Positions 38,640 through 47,640 are shown, numbered from the stretch's first letter. The stretch: DNA of 64,000 nucleotides from RI-153 sp041391225 (GCA_041391225.1 JAWKOL010000014.1:1-64000), one strand, 5' to 3'. Program-made: numbers and translations. Notes: generated by a model not told the origin, from the sequence alone.

Positions 38640-40454
38640 ATGATGCCGGAAACAACCACGCTGTCTAAACTCTCCGTGCGCCTCTTCGGCGCGCCTCAGG
38701 TGACATACGAAGGTGAAACGCTGAACATCCCCCGCAACCAGGTGCGGGCGCTCTTTTATCGCCTGGCCGACGAACGCGAATGGATCGCGCGCCGGCACCT
38801 CTGCTTCCTCTTCTGGCCCGATGTAGCCGACGTGTCGGCGCGGCAGAGCCTGACGCTGGCGCTGAGCCACCTGCGCCGCGCCCTGCCTGCCGGGGAAATG
38901 CTTGTCACCGACCACGTCAACGCCCGCCTTGCTGATGAAGCATTCAGTTCTGATGTCATCGAGTTTGAGGCTTTGTGCGAGGGCGAGCACAGGCGCATTG
39001 AACGCCTGACAGAGGCGGTGGCGCTCTATCGCGGACCGTTCCTAGATGGGGTCACGTTGGACAACTGCCCTGAATTCGAGAACTGGCAATTGGCCGAACG
39101 CCGCCGCTACGAACGTCTCTTCCTTGATGCGCTCTCCACATTGATCACCGATGCTGTGGCGCGCGGCGCCTACAGCGAGGCAATCAACCACGCTCAACAC
39201 TACCTGCAAGTGGATCCGCTGGAGGAAGAAATTCACCGCTGCCTCATTGAGTTGTACCTGGCCACAGGTGATCGCTCCGCCGCCATCCAGCAGTATGAGC
39301 AGTGTGTGCTGCTGCTGGAACAGGAGTTGGGCGTCTCACCTATGCCCGAGACTTTCGCCCTCTACGAAGCTTCTCAACACGAACGGCCCAGCAATCTACC
39401 CTTGCCACCCACCCCTCTTATCGGCCGCAAGGACGAAATCACCCAAACCGCCGTTCTGCTTCGCCGTGACGACGTCTGGCTGGTGACCCTAAACGGCGCC
39501 GGCGGCAGCGGCAAGACGCGATTGGCCCTGGAAGTCGCGGCAAAACTGTTGGCTCACTTCCGGCACGGCGTCTACTTCGTGGATCTCTCTCCCATCCGCA
39601 ACCCGCAATTGGTTCTGCCTACGATTGCCCGCGCTTTGGGCTTGCCCGATGTCGGCGTTCCGCCCACGAAAGACAAACTCCACAACTTCCTGAGCGAGAA
39701 ACACCTGCTGCTGGTGCTGGACAACTTTGAGCAGGTCCTCGCTGCAGCGCCGTACCTCACCGACCTGCACGCGGCTGCGTCTGGCGTCAAGATTCTCGTC
39801 ACCAGTCGCGCCGCTCTGCACCTGCGTGGCGAACGCGAAGTGCCAGTGCCGCCGCTGTCGCTCGCCACCGTGATGAATACCTCTTCTCCAAGTGATTTTT
39901 TGCAGTCCGACGCCGTGCGCCTGTTTGTGGAACGCGCACAGGATGTACGCCCTGGTTTTGAACTCAACGAAAACAACGCCTTGACCGTGGCTCGTGTCTG
40001 CGCCCGCGTCGACGGTCTTCCTCTCGCGATTGAACTTGCCGCGGCGCGCTGCAAACTCCTCACACCGCAGGCCATTCTAGAACGGTTGAGTGCGCCTCTT
40101 GATCTCCTCTCCCGTGGCCCTCGCGATCTGCCCGACCGCCAGCAAACGCTCCGCGCCACCATTACCTGGAGCACAGATCTATTGAACACCGACGAGCGCG
40201 CGCTCTTTCGGCGGCTGGGCGTGCTCAGCGGCGGCTTCACCGTGGAAACCGCCGCTGCCGTCTGCAAAGCTGAGGATGCACTGGATATCGATGTGATTGA
40301 CGGCATGGCAGCGCTGCTCGATCACAACCTGATCCGCTATGCCACCGACACTGACGACGGCGAACCGCGCTTCACCATGCTGGAAACCATTCGCAGCTTC
40401 GCCTGGGATGAACTCGAAGTCAGGGGTGAACTTCGTGGATCATCAAAATCCTGA
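38640..40454 (+). CDS. BTAD (SARP-like)-STAND transcriptional regulator, C-terminally truncated
   Basis: 604 residues, one intact frame. Residues ~1-95 form a winged-helix-like DNA-binding domain ('LSVRLFGAPQVTYEGETLNI' ... 'LCFLFWPDVADVSARQSLTL'). Residues ~100-255 are the BTAD domain ('YLQVDPLEEEIHRCLIELYL'). From ~265 comes the STAND ATPase: Walker A 'LNGAGGSGKTRLALEV' near residue 285, Walker B 'LLLVLDNFEQVL' near 358, sensor 'ILVTSRAALHL', and GxP-like 'ARVDGLPLAIELAAARCKLL'. Relatives continue after 'MLETIRSFAWDELEVRGEL' with several hundred residues of TPRs. Here the frame ends six codons later inside a copy of the intergenic repeat, so the sensory TPR region is missing. Confidence 0.9.
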   Translation: MMPETTTLSKLSVRLFGAPQVTYEGETLNIPRNQVRALFYRLADEREWIARRHLCFLFWPDVADVSARQSLTLALSHLRRALPAGEMLVTDHVNARLADEAFSSDVIEFEALCEGEHRRIERLTEAVALYRGPFLDGVTLDNCPEFENWQLAERRRYERLFLDALSTLITDAVARGAYSEAINHAQHYLQVDPLEEEIHRCLIELYLATGDRSAAIQQYEQCVLLLEQELGVSPMPETFALYEASQHERPSNLPLPPTPLIGRKDEITQTAVLLRRDDVWLVTLNGAGGSGKTRLALEVAAKLLAHFRHGVYFVDLSPIRNPQLVLPTIARALGLPDVGVPPTKDKLHNFLSEKHLLLVLDNFEQVLAAAPYLTDLHAAASGVKILVTSRAALHLRGEREVPVPPLSLATVMNTSSPSDFLQSDAVRLFVERAQDVRPGFELNENNALTVARVCARVDGLPLAIELAAARCKLLTPQAILERLSAPLDLLSRGPRDLPDRQQTLRATITWSTDLLNTDERALFRRLGVLSGGFTVETAAAVCKAEDALDIDVIDGMAALLDHNLIRYATDTDDGEPRFTMLETIRSFAWDELEVRGELRGSSKS

Positions 40455-40461
40455 AATCCCC
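40431..40461 (-). repeat. Solo half-copy of the 'GATCCACGAAG' element
   Basis: On the minus strand the META-gene stop TAA is followed by GGGGATTTCAGGATTTT and TGATCCACGAAG. This matches the sequence after the stop of the 41304-41510 gene (GCAGATTTCAGAATTTT, TTGATCCACGAAG). Only the left module is present. It forms the truncated 3' end of the BTAD-STAND gene on the other strand. Confidence 0.75.
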
Positions 40462-40977
40462 TTATCGCACACAGTATGGGCGATAGACTGAAATCAGCGA
40501 CCGGGACATCTCGATCTGTGTCTCGAAACGGAGGCTCGGATCGCCGCTTGCTGCGTTTAGCGTCAGCGAATTGCCGTCCACGGCGTAGGTTGTCGCATCT
40601 TGCAAGGCGCTCAGAAAGGCATGTTCCCTGATCATTGACTCCTCATCACAGTACATGCGGGTCACCGCGAGCGGGCCGAAGTGGATCTCGTCGCCGTCCA
40701 GTTGATACCCACCCGAGTACTGATTGCAGCCAGATGAGCCGTAAACCTGGCTGTCCATCGTAAAGACGACGGTGCGATGTTCGTTGTCTCCGCCTGCGGG
40801 CTGGTCACAGTGGATCGCCGCGCACGCGACCAAGGGACTCTCTACCCAGATTTTGCCTTGGAGCGTCGGAACGTTGTCCGCGGGGGCGATGTCTGGTGTC
40901 GATTCCTGCGCGTACGCAGATCCTGCGCCCGACAGGGCCATCCAGAGCACGAGTAGAACCCAGAAAGTTGGGCGCAT
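40462..40977 (-). CDS. Secreted META/HslJ-domain protein
   Basis: 171 residues from ATG 40977. Signal peptide 'MRPTFWVLLVLWMALSGAGS' with cleavage after AYA. The META-domain signature is 'VYGSSGCNQYSGGYQLDGDE' ... 'FGPLAVTRMYCDE', equivalent to 'G.GCN.Y.G.Y...g..i.fgplasTrmaC'. 'AFLSALQDATTYAVDGNSLT' is the C-terminal strand region. META proteins occur in the envelope and are linked to heat and novobiocin resistance in enterobacteria (HslJ); the role here is unknown. An extra Cys pair ('CAAIHC') is inserted before the domain. Ends 'RPYCVR'. Confidence 0.85.
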   Translation of the reverse strand: MRPTFWVLLVLWMALSGAGSAYAQESTPDIAPADNVPTLQGKIWVESPLVACAAIHCDQPAGGDNEHRTVVFTMDSQVYGSSGCNQYSGGYQLDGDEIHFGPLAVTRMYCDEESMIREHAFLSALQDATTYAVDGNSLTLNAASGDPSLRFETQIEMSRSLISVYRPYCVR

Positions 40978-41165
40978 CGTTGTGCATAGGCTCTTTTTCG
41001 CCGTTTGGCAAACGCTTCGCATGGCGCATCTCCATTTCCGTGTTGACCACGTTGACTTCGATCATTGTTCATGCACACATCAGGTTCGATCTATGTTTCA
41101 CCCTGGTGACGCACAACCGAACCCGATGTGCTTGAAATAGGCATTAGGAGAAACCAGAGAAATAA

Positions 41166-41306
41166 TGATCCACGAAGGCACACGAAGGCAGAAAAGAACA
41201 AGTAGAAAGCTCTTCCGCACTGTTGTCCTGCGAATCCTGAAATCCGTGCCCCTCTTTCTCTTCTTCGTGTGCCTTCGTGGATCAATAAAATTCTGAAATC
41301 TGCTTA
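41166..41306 (-). repeat. Palindromic element 'TGATCCACGAAGGCACACGAAG', copy 2
   Basis: 22-bp perfect arms (41166-41187 / 41263-41284). The core read on the minus strand contains 'GGGCACGGATTTCAGGATT' and GCAGGAC, matching copy 1 at 36.1 kb in opposite orientation. The minus-strand left flank TAAGCAGATTTCAGAATTTTA joins directly to the stop codon of the small secreted peptide gene. Confidence 0.9.
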
Positions 41307-41510
41307 CCGAACGAAGCAAGTGCATGCAGTGGCGCTGAAGGTGGCTACGGCATTTCCGCTTGCCGTGCAGGCAACCAGATTTGCCGGGGAGATTGGTGTC
41401 CCAGGTGAAGGCTTTGCGGCGTGAGCTGTGATAGGTTGGGCGGCCAACAGTGTTAGGGTGAAGATCAGCATCGTCAGCGCAAGTGCGAAACGACTGAAGT
41501 AGCGGCTCAT
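41304..41510 (-). CDS. Small secreted peptide, 68 residues, unknown function
   Basis: ATG 41510 with an excellent SD (AAAGGAG, 8 nt upstream). 'MSRYFSRFALALTMLIFTLT' and 'LLAAQPITAHA' form a signal peptide with an AHA-A cleavage site. This leaves a mature peptide of ~37 residues, 'KPSPGTPISPANLVACTASG' then 'NAVATFSATACTCFVR', with three Cys. The C-terminal 'C-[FV]-V-R-stop' and the following repeat match the end of the neighbouring META gene. No family recognised. It could be a short structural or signalling peptide, or a truncated larger gene. Confidence 0.5.
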   Translation of the reverse strand: MSRYFSRFALALTMLIFTLTLLAAQPITAHAAKPSPGTPISPANLVACTASGNAVATFSATACTCFVR

Positions 41511-41759
41511 GAAGTCTACTCCTTTGGAACTGGGTGATTGGTGTATGTAAATAGGTTTCCGGTACTGCTTGATTTGTATCCTCGCGCTGTGGGTTATACA
41601 GAACCTATACACGGATTGAATTGGATTGCAGGATTTGTAAATGGGCCGCGGGCGCGCAAATGCAGACCTCTGCACAGAGCGGCGCAAGTGAATCGCTCTA
41701 TTCAGTTGAAATGCGGTGTGGTGTGATGGGGGGATGATGAATGTTGCGGGTGGCTTGTG

Positions 41760-42975
41760 TCAGCGTTGGTCAGGCTGTTCCCAACGCCGCGTCACCTCCG
41801 TCTTCACCACCAACTTCCCGCGTTTGAACGTGGCCAGGCGCAGCGGCGGCGCGGTGATGGCTTGCAGCGGCTCCGTTGTGTCGAGGACGGTGAGGTCGGC
41901 GATTGCGCCTGGTTCGATGCGGCCGCGGTGACCGAAAAGTTGCGCAGGATGACTGGTGACCATGTCCAGGCATTGGGCGAGTTCGTCTGCGCCGGTCATG
42001 TGGGCGGTGGCGGCGGTGAGTTGGGCGATGTGGAGCAGATCATGGCTGCCGAAGGGATTAAACGGATCCTGCACGTTGTCCGACGCCGCGCTCACGGTGA
42101 CACCCGCGGTTAGCAGTTCCTTCACCCGCGTCACCCCGCGGGGGACAGGACGATGGCCGCGCCCCATGAGTACCAGGTTGCACAGCGGCAGCGTGACGAT
42201 GTGAATCTGCGCCGCGGCCACGGCGTTGATGACGCGGGCGGCGGTGGGTTCGTCGACGAAGGCCAGCGAGCAGCAGTGGCCTGCGGCGATCTGTCCTTGC
42301 AGGCCGTGGGCGATGGTGCGCTCGGCCAACGCGGCCAGGGTGAGCATGGCAGGGTCTTCGGTTTCGTCGATGTGGAGATCAATGGGCTTGCCGCTGCGCT
42401 CGGACAGGGCGAAAAGAGCGTCGAGATCGGCGATAGGATCGGGTGTGAGGGCAGGCGCGCCGCCCACATAGTCGACGCCCATCTCCAAAGCGGTGCGCAT
42501 CGTGTCGGCGCACTCGTCCGAAAACGTGATCAGCCCTAGCGCGACTAGCTGCAAATCGATTTGGCCGCGCATCTCTTCGCGTAGCGAGAGTAATGCTTCC
42601 ACGGTGACAAGGTCGCCGGTTACTTCGGTGTCTACGTGGGTGCGCAGCGCGGTGACACCGTTGAGCATGGCCTGTTCCAACGCCCTGCGGGCCGCGCTGA
42701 GCACGTCCTTGCTGCCGCGGGCCAGTTTTTCCTGTCGCCATACGTCGATGGCTTCCAATAACGTGCCACTGTGGTTGACCGCGCCAAGATAGGCTTTGTC
42801 CAAATGCGTGTGACAGTCCACCAACCCTGGCAGCACCACGCCCGGCCAGATCCCATTCCTGTGAGGCATTCTGCGCGAGGTTGGGTTCTTGGGCCACAAT
42901 CACCCCGTCGGCAATGCCTAAATCCACCAACTTGTCGAAGCACGATAAGCGCGCATTGCGCAAGATCCAGTCCAT
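41760..42975 (-). CDS. Cytosine deaminase-like amidohydrolase (canonical metal site)
   Basis: About 405 residues. 'MDWILRNARLSCFDKLVDLG' is the start. 'LPGLVDCHTHLDKAYLGAVN' carries the HxH ligands, 'SGKPIDLHIDETEDPAMLTL' the His and catalytic Glu, 'QIAAGHCCSLAF' the next His, and 'VTVSAASDNVQDPFNPFGSH' the Asp. All CodA-type ligands are present, in contrast to the paralogue at 36-37.5 kb. Probable role: deamination of cytosine or a related cyclic amidine. One frame change near 42.85 kb. Divergent from the nSTAND1 gene. Confidence 0.85.
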
Positions 42976-43004
42976 CTTCTGCTGTCCCCCCGGCGGCCGG
43001 TTCA

Positions 43005-43026
43005 AGGTGTAATTTGAATTACACCT
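43005..43026. repeat. 10-bp stem, 2-nt loop palindrome with flanking direct repeats
   Basis: AGGTGTAATT-TG-AATTACACCT (43005-43026) is flanked on both sides by GCCGGTTCAA (42996-43005 and 43027-43036). It lies just upstream of the deaminase start, between divergent genes. It may be an operator or a small mobile hairpin. The 233-bp gap 43006-43238 holds no other gene. Confidence 0.6.
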
Positions 43027-43238
43027 GCCGGTTCAAAACCCATTGTTTGTCACCGAAAAAAGTGATATAGTTATAGACAATCCTAGACGCCTCGTTTTCA
43101 ATTTATCCTAAGTATTGTGCCACATGTTCTCGTTTGGGTGCGTAGGTGGATGTACCCTTTGCGAACCTTCGGCGAATGGGCGCGAGCCGTACTTCTGCCC
43201 TTGTCTTTGTCGATCCCATTGATCCATAGGGAGCAAAT

Positions 43239-45506
43239 ATGGCAGATCCGTCGAGAGATCCTGAATCTGCGCACATTGAACAGATCGGCGACCGTTCGAT
43301 CCATACCGGCGGTGGTATGTATGTCGAGGGCAACGTCTACGTTGCCGACGATGCCTACGATGTGCGTGGTCTTGAAAACCCATACCTGGGTCTGCGCTCT
43401 TTTACGTTCGAGCACCGTGATCGCTTTGCCGGCCGGGCCGCTAGTGTCGAACAGGCCGTGAGCAGCCTGACCCGACCAGGCGAGCAGACGACGCTGATGT
43501 TTGTGATTGGCGCCAGTGGCTGTGGCAAGTCTTCGTTTGTGCAGGCCGGCATGTTGCCTGCGCTGGAGGCGCACTATCGAGTGCTGAGCAAGCCGGTGCG
43601 CCACACCGTGATCACACCCTCGCGGCAGCCGATGGCGATGCTGGCCGAAGGGCTGTATAAACTTGGCCTCGCCCCGGATGGCCCATCCGCCACAAGTGTA
43701 TTTGCCTCTGTGCAGGGCTATTCGTTGGGGAAACCGAACGAGCCGGCAGCGACGGATCAGGTTAGCCTCTTGGTCATCGATCAATTTGAAGAGGTGTTCA
43801 GCCAGTCTCTCCCCGAGCAACGCGAACAGTTTCTCGCCCTGTTGACGACGTTGCCCTCATTTGCTGCCTTGCGCATGCACATCATCGTCACCTTTCGCGT
43901 TGACTATTTGCCGGATTTGCATGACTACGAGGCGCTGTTTGCCCTGGCGAAATCCGGCTTTGACCTGCGTAAGATGACTGCAGACGAGCTGACAGAGGCA
44001 ATCTGGCAGCCAATGCGCGCCCGATTTCCGACTGGGGAGAAGAGGCTGGAAGATGCACTGGTGGATGCCCTGGTGCGCGATGCGGGCAAAGATGCCACAT
44101 TTCTGCCGTTGCTGCAAGTGACATTGGAGGATCTTTGGCGACGTGGGCAGATGCGGCTGAGCGCGTACGGCGCGTTGACCGATGCCATCCGTCTGCGCGC
44201 TGAATCGATCTATCTCCACGCTCAAGATGTCCACGGCAACCAGATTGAGCGAAGCGAGGCGGAACGCGCCGAGATACTGGCGATCATGCTGGATCTCATC
44301 GATGTTTCGCTAGACGACGAGAAGCGACGCGATGTTCGGCGACGCCGCCCGTTGGCGGACATCGTGCAGGCGAACGTGCAACGGCGTCGGCTCGTAGACG
44401 AACTCAGCTTAAGTCGATTGCTCAGCGTGGATCGTGAACGCCAGGCCGGCACAGTGGAAGTGGTGGACATTATCCACGACTCGTTGATTGCCAACTGGGA
44501 TCGCCTGCAAAATGAGATCGAAGCACAACGTGAGCGCCTGCGCAAACGTGCTCGCTTTGAGCATTCTCTGGCCGAATGGCAGGCGCACGGCAACGTGGAC
44601 GGTTTCCTGCTCACCGGCGTCTGGCTGAAGGCGGCGCAGGAATTGCAGGCGGCGGACGATGTCTCATTGCGCGATGCGGCGGCGTTGGACTACCTGCGGC
44701 GGTCGCAGCGTCATCGCTTCCGTCTGCGCGCGGGGGTGGGTGTGGCGGCGCTGGTTGTGGCCTGTGTGATCGGGCTGATGGCATGGCGCATTTTCTTCTT
44801 TGATCCGCTGGTTGCCCCGCCGATGGACGCCAACGCGTTTAATGTGGTCGTGGCTGATTTTGCCCCCGTCGGCGTAGAATCGGTTGCCGATCAGCGCATG
44901 GTGCAGGATGCAATCGACGCTGGCGCTGCAATGGCGCTCAACCTGGTCGGCTATTTGCAGGACAACCAGGAAGCGATTGAATCACAGATGCACAAGCCGC
45001 TCAACATCCTCACACCGGACCGTATTCTGCGCGTCGACATGACCCCATCGCAGACACAGTTGCAGGTCGATTGGCTTGACACGCCTGTTTCCTTGGATGA
45101 GGTGAATGCCAAGGCATTCATCTATGGAGAGTTGCGCTTTGTCAGCGCCGAAACCTGGCAATTGACACCGGTGTTCGATCTTCGGAGTCGTGTCATGGAG
45201 GACGGCGCCATCGATGCCCTGGGTGTCGAGGGTTTGGGCGCTCCTATATCGTTGCGGGTAGAAACCGAGGGCGAGGTCCAGCGGGTAAGCGAAATCCTGC
45301 AACGACGTATCAATACAGCGTTGGTCATCTACCGAGGATTGGACGCCTACCACAGCGGCAGCGTAGAAAACTTGCAACTGTCTGAGCAGATTCTCTGTTC
45401 GAGTGCGCAGCGGCCCGATGCTGAAGAGATCTATGCTAACCTGGAACCTTCTAGTGTTCAGAAAAAGATTCGTGAAGTGGGTGAGAGCGAGTTGAAAAAT
45501 AGATAG
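43239..45506 (+). CDS. Membrane nSTAND1 NTPase, 3' end disrupted by IS630 insertion
   Basis: 755 codons. The N-terminal 'IGDRSIHTGGGMYVEGNVYV' (residues 16-35) is the Gly-rich motif common before nSTAND modules. 'NPYLGLRSFTFEHRDRFAGR' (48-66) opens the NTPase. Walker A 'GASGCGKS' (91-98), Walker B 'SLLVIDQFEEVF' (~176-187), sensor 'HIIVTFRVDYLPDL', and the 'TFLPLLQVTLEDLWRRG' winged-helix region follow. A single membrane helix 'AALVVACVIGLMAWRIFFF' is near residue 505. A ~230-residue C-terminal domain on the far side begins 'FNVVVADFAPVGVESVADQR' (TolB-like opening) and ends in a TPR-like segment. The last ~16 residues ('QKKIREVGESELKNR') are encoded by the IS left terminus, so the native C-terminus is cut off. 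Confidence 0.85.
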   Translation: MADPSRDPESAHIEQIGDRSIHTGGGMYVEGNVYVADDAYDVRGLENPYLGLRSFTFEHRDRFAGRAASVEQAVSSLTRPGEQTTLMFVIGASGCGKSSFVQAGMLPALEAHYRVLSKPVRHTVITPSRQPMAMLAEGLYKLGLAPDGPSATSVFASVQGYSLGKPNEPAATDQVSLLVIDQFEEVFSQSLPEQREQFLALLTTLPSFAALRMHIIVTFRVDYLPDLHDYEALFALAKSGFDLRKMTADELTEAIWQPMRARFPTGEKRLEDALVDALVRDAGKDATFLPLLQVTLEDLWRRGQMRLSAYGALTDAIRLRAESIYLHAQDVHGNQIERSEAERAEILAIMLDLIDVSLDDEKRRDVRRRRPLADIVQANVQRRRLVDELSLSRLLSVDRERQAGTVEVVDIIHDSLIANWDRLQNEIEAQRERLRKRARFEHSLAEWQAHGNVDGFLLTGVWLKAAQELQAADDVSLRDAAALDYLRRSQRHRFRLRAGVGVAALVVACVIGLMAWRIFFFDPLVAPPMDANAFNVVVADFAPVGVESVADQRMVQDAIDAGAAMALNLVGYLQDNQEAIESQMHKPLNILTPDRILRVDMTPSQTQLQVDWLDTPVSLDEVNAKAFIYGELRFVSAETWQLTPVFDLRSRVMEDGAIDALGVEGLGAPISLRVETEGEVQRVSEILQRRINTALVIYRGLDAYHSGSVENLQLSEQILCSSAQRPDAEEIYANLEPSSVQKKIREVGESELKNR

Positions 45507-46635
45507 AGAGATGCGATCCTGTGCGGTGACCAAACCAACACGAAAGGAGGCATCTCTCATGCAGATCAGGATACGTCTGAGCAATCCGCTTCGTCAAGAA
45601 GTGATCGAGCGACTGCAGCAGGCGTATCGCCGAGGGCAGACACGAGTGGTGCGGCGGATTCATGCGTTGCTGGCGGTGACGGAAGGCAAGGCGATTCATG
45701 AAGTGGCTGCGCTCTTCGAATTGGGCGAACAGACGGTACGGGATTATGTGAACGCCTTTCTGTGCAAGGGGGTGGCGAGTTTGGCCTATCGCAAGCCACC
45801 CGGACGACCATCCAAATTGACCAAGACCCAACGAAAGGAGTTGGCTGACTTGATTGAAGCAGGTCCGCAAGCGGCCGGCTATATGAGCGGCTGTTGGAGT
45901 GCTGTGCTGATTGGAGACCTGATTCAGCGCCGCTTCGGCGTGACGTATCATCCTCACTACCTCTGTGAGTTGTTGAACCAGATGGGCTTTTCGTTCCAGA
46001 AAGCGCGTTTTGCCTCGGACCATCTCAATGAAGCGGCGCGTATCCAGTGGACGGAAGAGACGTGGCCCCAGATTCTGCGGCTCGCCCAAGAGAAGTCGGC
46101 GTTGGTCCTGTTTGGTGATGAAGCCAGTTTCGCCCAGTGGGGATCGCTAAGCTACACCTGGGCGCCCAAAGGCCAACAACCCGTTGTCAAAACCTGTGGC
46201 AAGCGCAAAGCCTACAAGGTCTTTGGTCTGATCGACTTCTTCTCCGGTCAGCTCTTCTGGCAGAGCCAGACCGGCCGTTTCAACACGGATAGCTATCAAG
46301 CCTTTCTCACTGCCGTCTTGCAGCAAACTCAGCAACATCTCATCTTGATCCAGGATGGTGCCCGCTACCATACCAGTCAGCCGATGCAGGCGTTCTTTGC
46401 TGCTCATGCCGAGCTACAAGTTCCGCTGGCTTCCTACTCCCGAACCGTGCCATCCATTTCGAAGTGAAAAAGCAGGCCACCCATCTCAAGTACTTTCCAG
46501 CTTTTGAGGACTTGACCGTGGCTGTAGACAAGGCGCTGCAACGCTTTGCCACTCTTCCTGTTGAGATCCTATCCCTCATGGGACGCTACTGTGAGTCCCT
46601 CGGTGCTACACCTTGATTCACGAATCTTTTTCTGA
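45460..46635 (+). mobile_element. IS630-family insertion sequence
   Basis: 19-bp perfect terminal inverted repeats: TCAGAAAAAGATTCGTGAA at 45460-45478 and its reverse complement at 46617-46635. They bracket one transposase gene. TAGTGT occurs immediately outside both ends (just before 45460, and ~6 bp after 46635), consistent with the TA target preference of IS630 elements. The element sits inside the 3' part of the nSTAND1 gene. Exact ends are uncertain by a few bases because the outermost bases of the two termini differ by an indel. Confidence 0.9.
45559..46616 (+). CDS. IS630 transposase (DDE, one frameshift)
   Basis: ATG 45559 with a strong SD (AAAGGAGG). The N-terminal HTH ('VRRIHALLAVTEGKAIHEVA' ... 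'LFELGEQTVRDYVNAFLCKG') is followed by a basic linker 'RKPPGRPSKLT'. The DDE domain has 'ALVLFGDEASFAQWGSLSYT' (first Asp), 'HLILIQDGARYHTSQPMQAF' (second Asp), then a C-terminal segment with Glu 'IHFEVKKQATHLKYFPAFED' reached through a frame change near 46.44 kb. Total ~350 residues as in active relatives. The single indel could be sequencing error, or programmed frameshifting as in some IS630 members, but no slippery run is evident. Confidence 0.9.
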
Positions 46636-47640
46636 CATCTTAGTGTCTGCAGCAATACGCACCGTTGTTCGGGGTTCCAGCACCTGATGAACGCAGCGCT
46701 ATCTGGATGAAAGCATCGCCGGATGTCGTCAAAGCTTCGATTATCCGGAGCAACGTCGATCAATAGCGACGGCGCTCCTTTCTCGTGTGAGCTTGAATTC
46801 AACATCCTGTGTGAAGGAACGGTTCAGGCGTCGCTACTTGAGCTCGCAAAACCTTGCAGGATGTTCACGATGGTGCGGATCCCCAATGCCCGAATGCCTG
46901 AAGGACTACAACTATTATCCCTTACCACCTGGCACGAAGTATTTGTGATTGGCGCCTGTGCGGAAACCTACGACCGCTTTACTGAGTGGCCAAATTGCCC
47001 TCGCCCTCTTCGATGAAACGATTAAAATGCTGAGACCAGTGGCATACGTCCACATACTGCCGCCTATTGGATAGGAAGGAGCTACCTTGACCGCGGTAAC
47101 ATATTGATTAATCTATCTGTTTTATCTACAGCGGGCGTGTCCGACGTAATTAGCATTAGTAATGCCCTGAAGAATGGACAAACTCGCTGCCGCCAATTAC
47201 AGACTGCAGTGCAGGCAGCTGCCGCAGTACAACGATGCAGACGAATGCGTCTCCCTGCCGCAGTTGGCAGCATGGAACCTATTGTGCGATTGGTCAGGAA
47301 CAACTTGCGCGCTTGAGCTTCAACAGACCATTCAGAGTAACCCAGATAAATGGCAGACAATCACAGATTCCTGAGCTTGATGAATATGAATCAGAACAGC
47401 GGAGTGTGGACTATGAAACTTCGGACGCAATGGAGTTGGCTTAGATTGGGATCATCTTTGGCACATCGCTCGCCGTCATTTGTGGCGAACGCTGCAGGGC
47501 ATGGCTGTCCTGACGCGGCAACCAATGCACCTCCTGGTGCTTTTCTCGTACTCCCACGTTTCCCCTAGCCCGATCTCTACACCTAAGATATTTTCCCCGT
47601 TACCCCGACCCCGATCTCTACACCTAGAATATTTGTAACA
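46636..47640. other. Gene-poor, decayed stretch downstream of the IS
   Basis: No gene can be assigned. Just after the IS, one plus frame reads 'CLQQYAPLFGVPAPDERSAI' ... 'SIIRSNVDQ' and stops at 46764. It could be the severed end of the nSTAND1 protein (one base shift needed). Other short frames (46723-47016, 47174-47374) have plausible composition ('PQLAAWNLLCDWSGTTCALE') but no recognised domain. Confidence 0.4.
47569..47634. repeat. Imperfect direct repeat, ~41-bp period
   Basis: CCCGATCTCTACACCTAAGA at 47569 and CCCGATCTCTACACCTAGAA at 47610, each followed by TATTT. Two copies only. Function unknown. Confidence 0.6.

Noticed and set aside
42990..43045. GGTTCAA and hairpin suggesting a tRNA T-arm
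   Set aside because: No acceptor, D-arm or anticodon arm can be folded around it, and the GGTTCAA belongs to flanking direct repeats.
45460..46616. Transposase as a possible driver of the intergenic palindromes (RAYT-like)
   Set aside because: It is an IS630 DDE transposase with its own 19-bp TIRs, unrelated in sequence to any of the palindromes. RAYTs are Y1/HUH enzymes.
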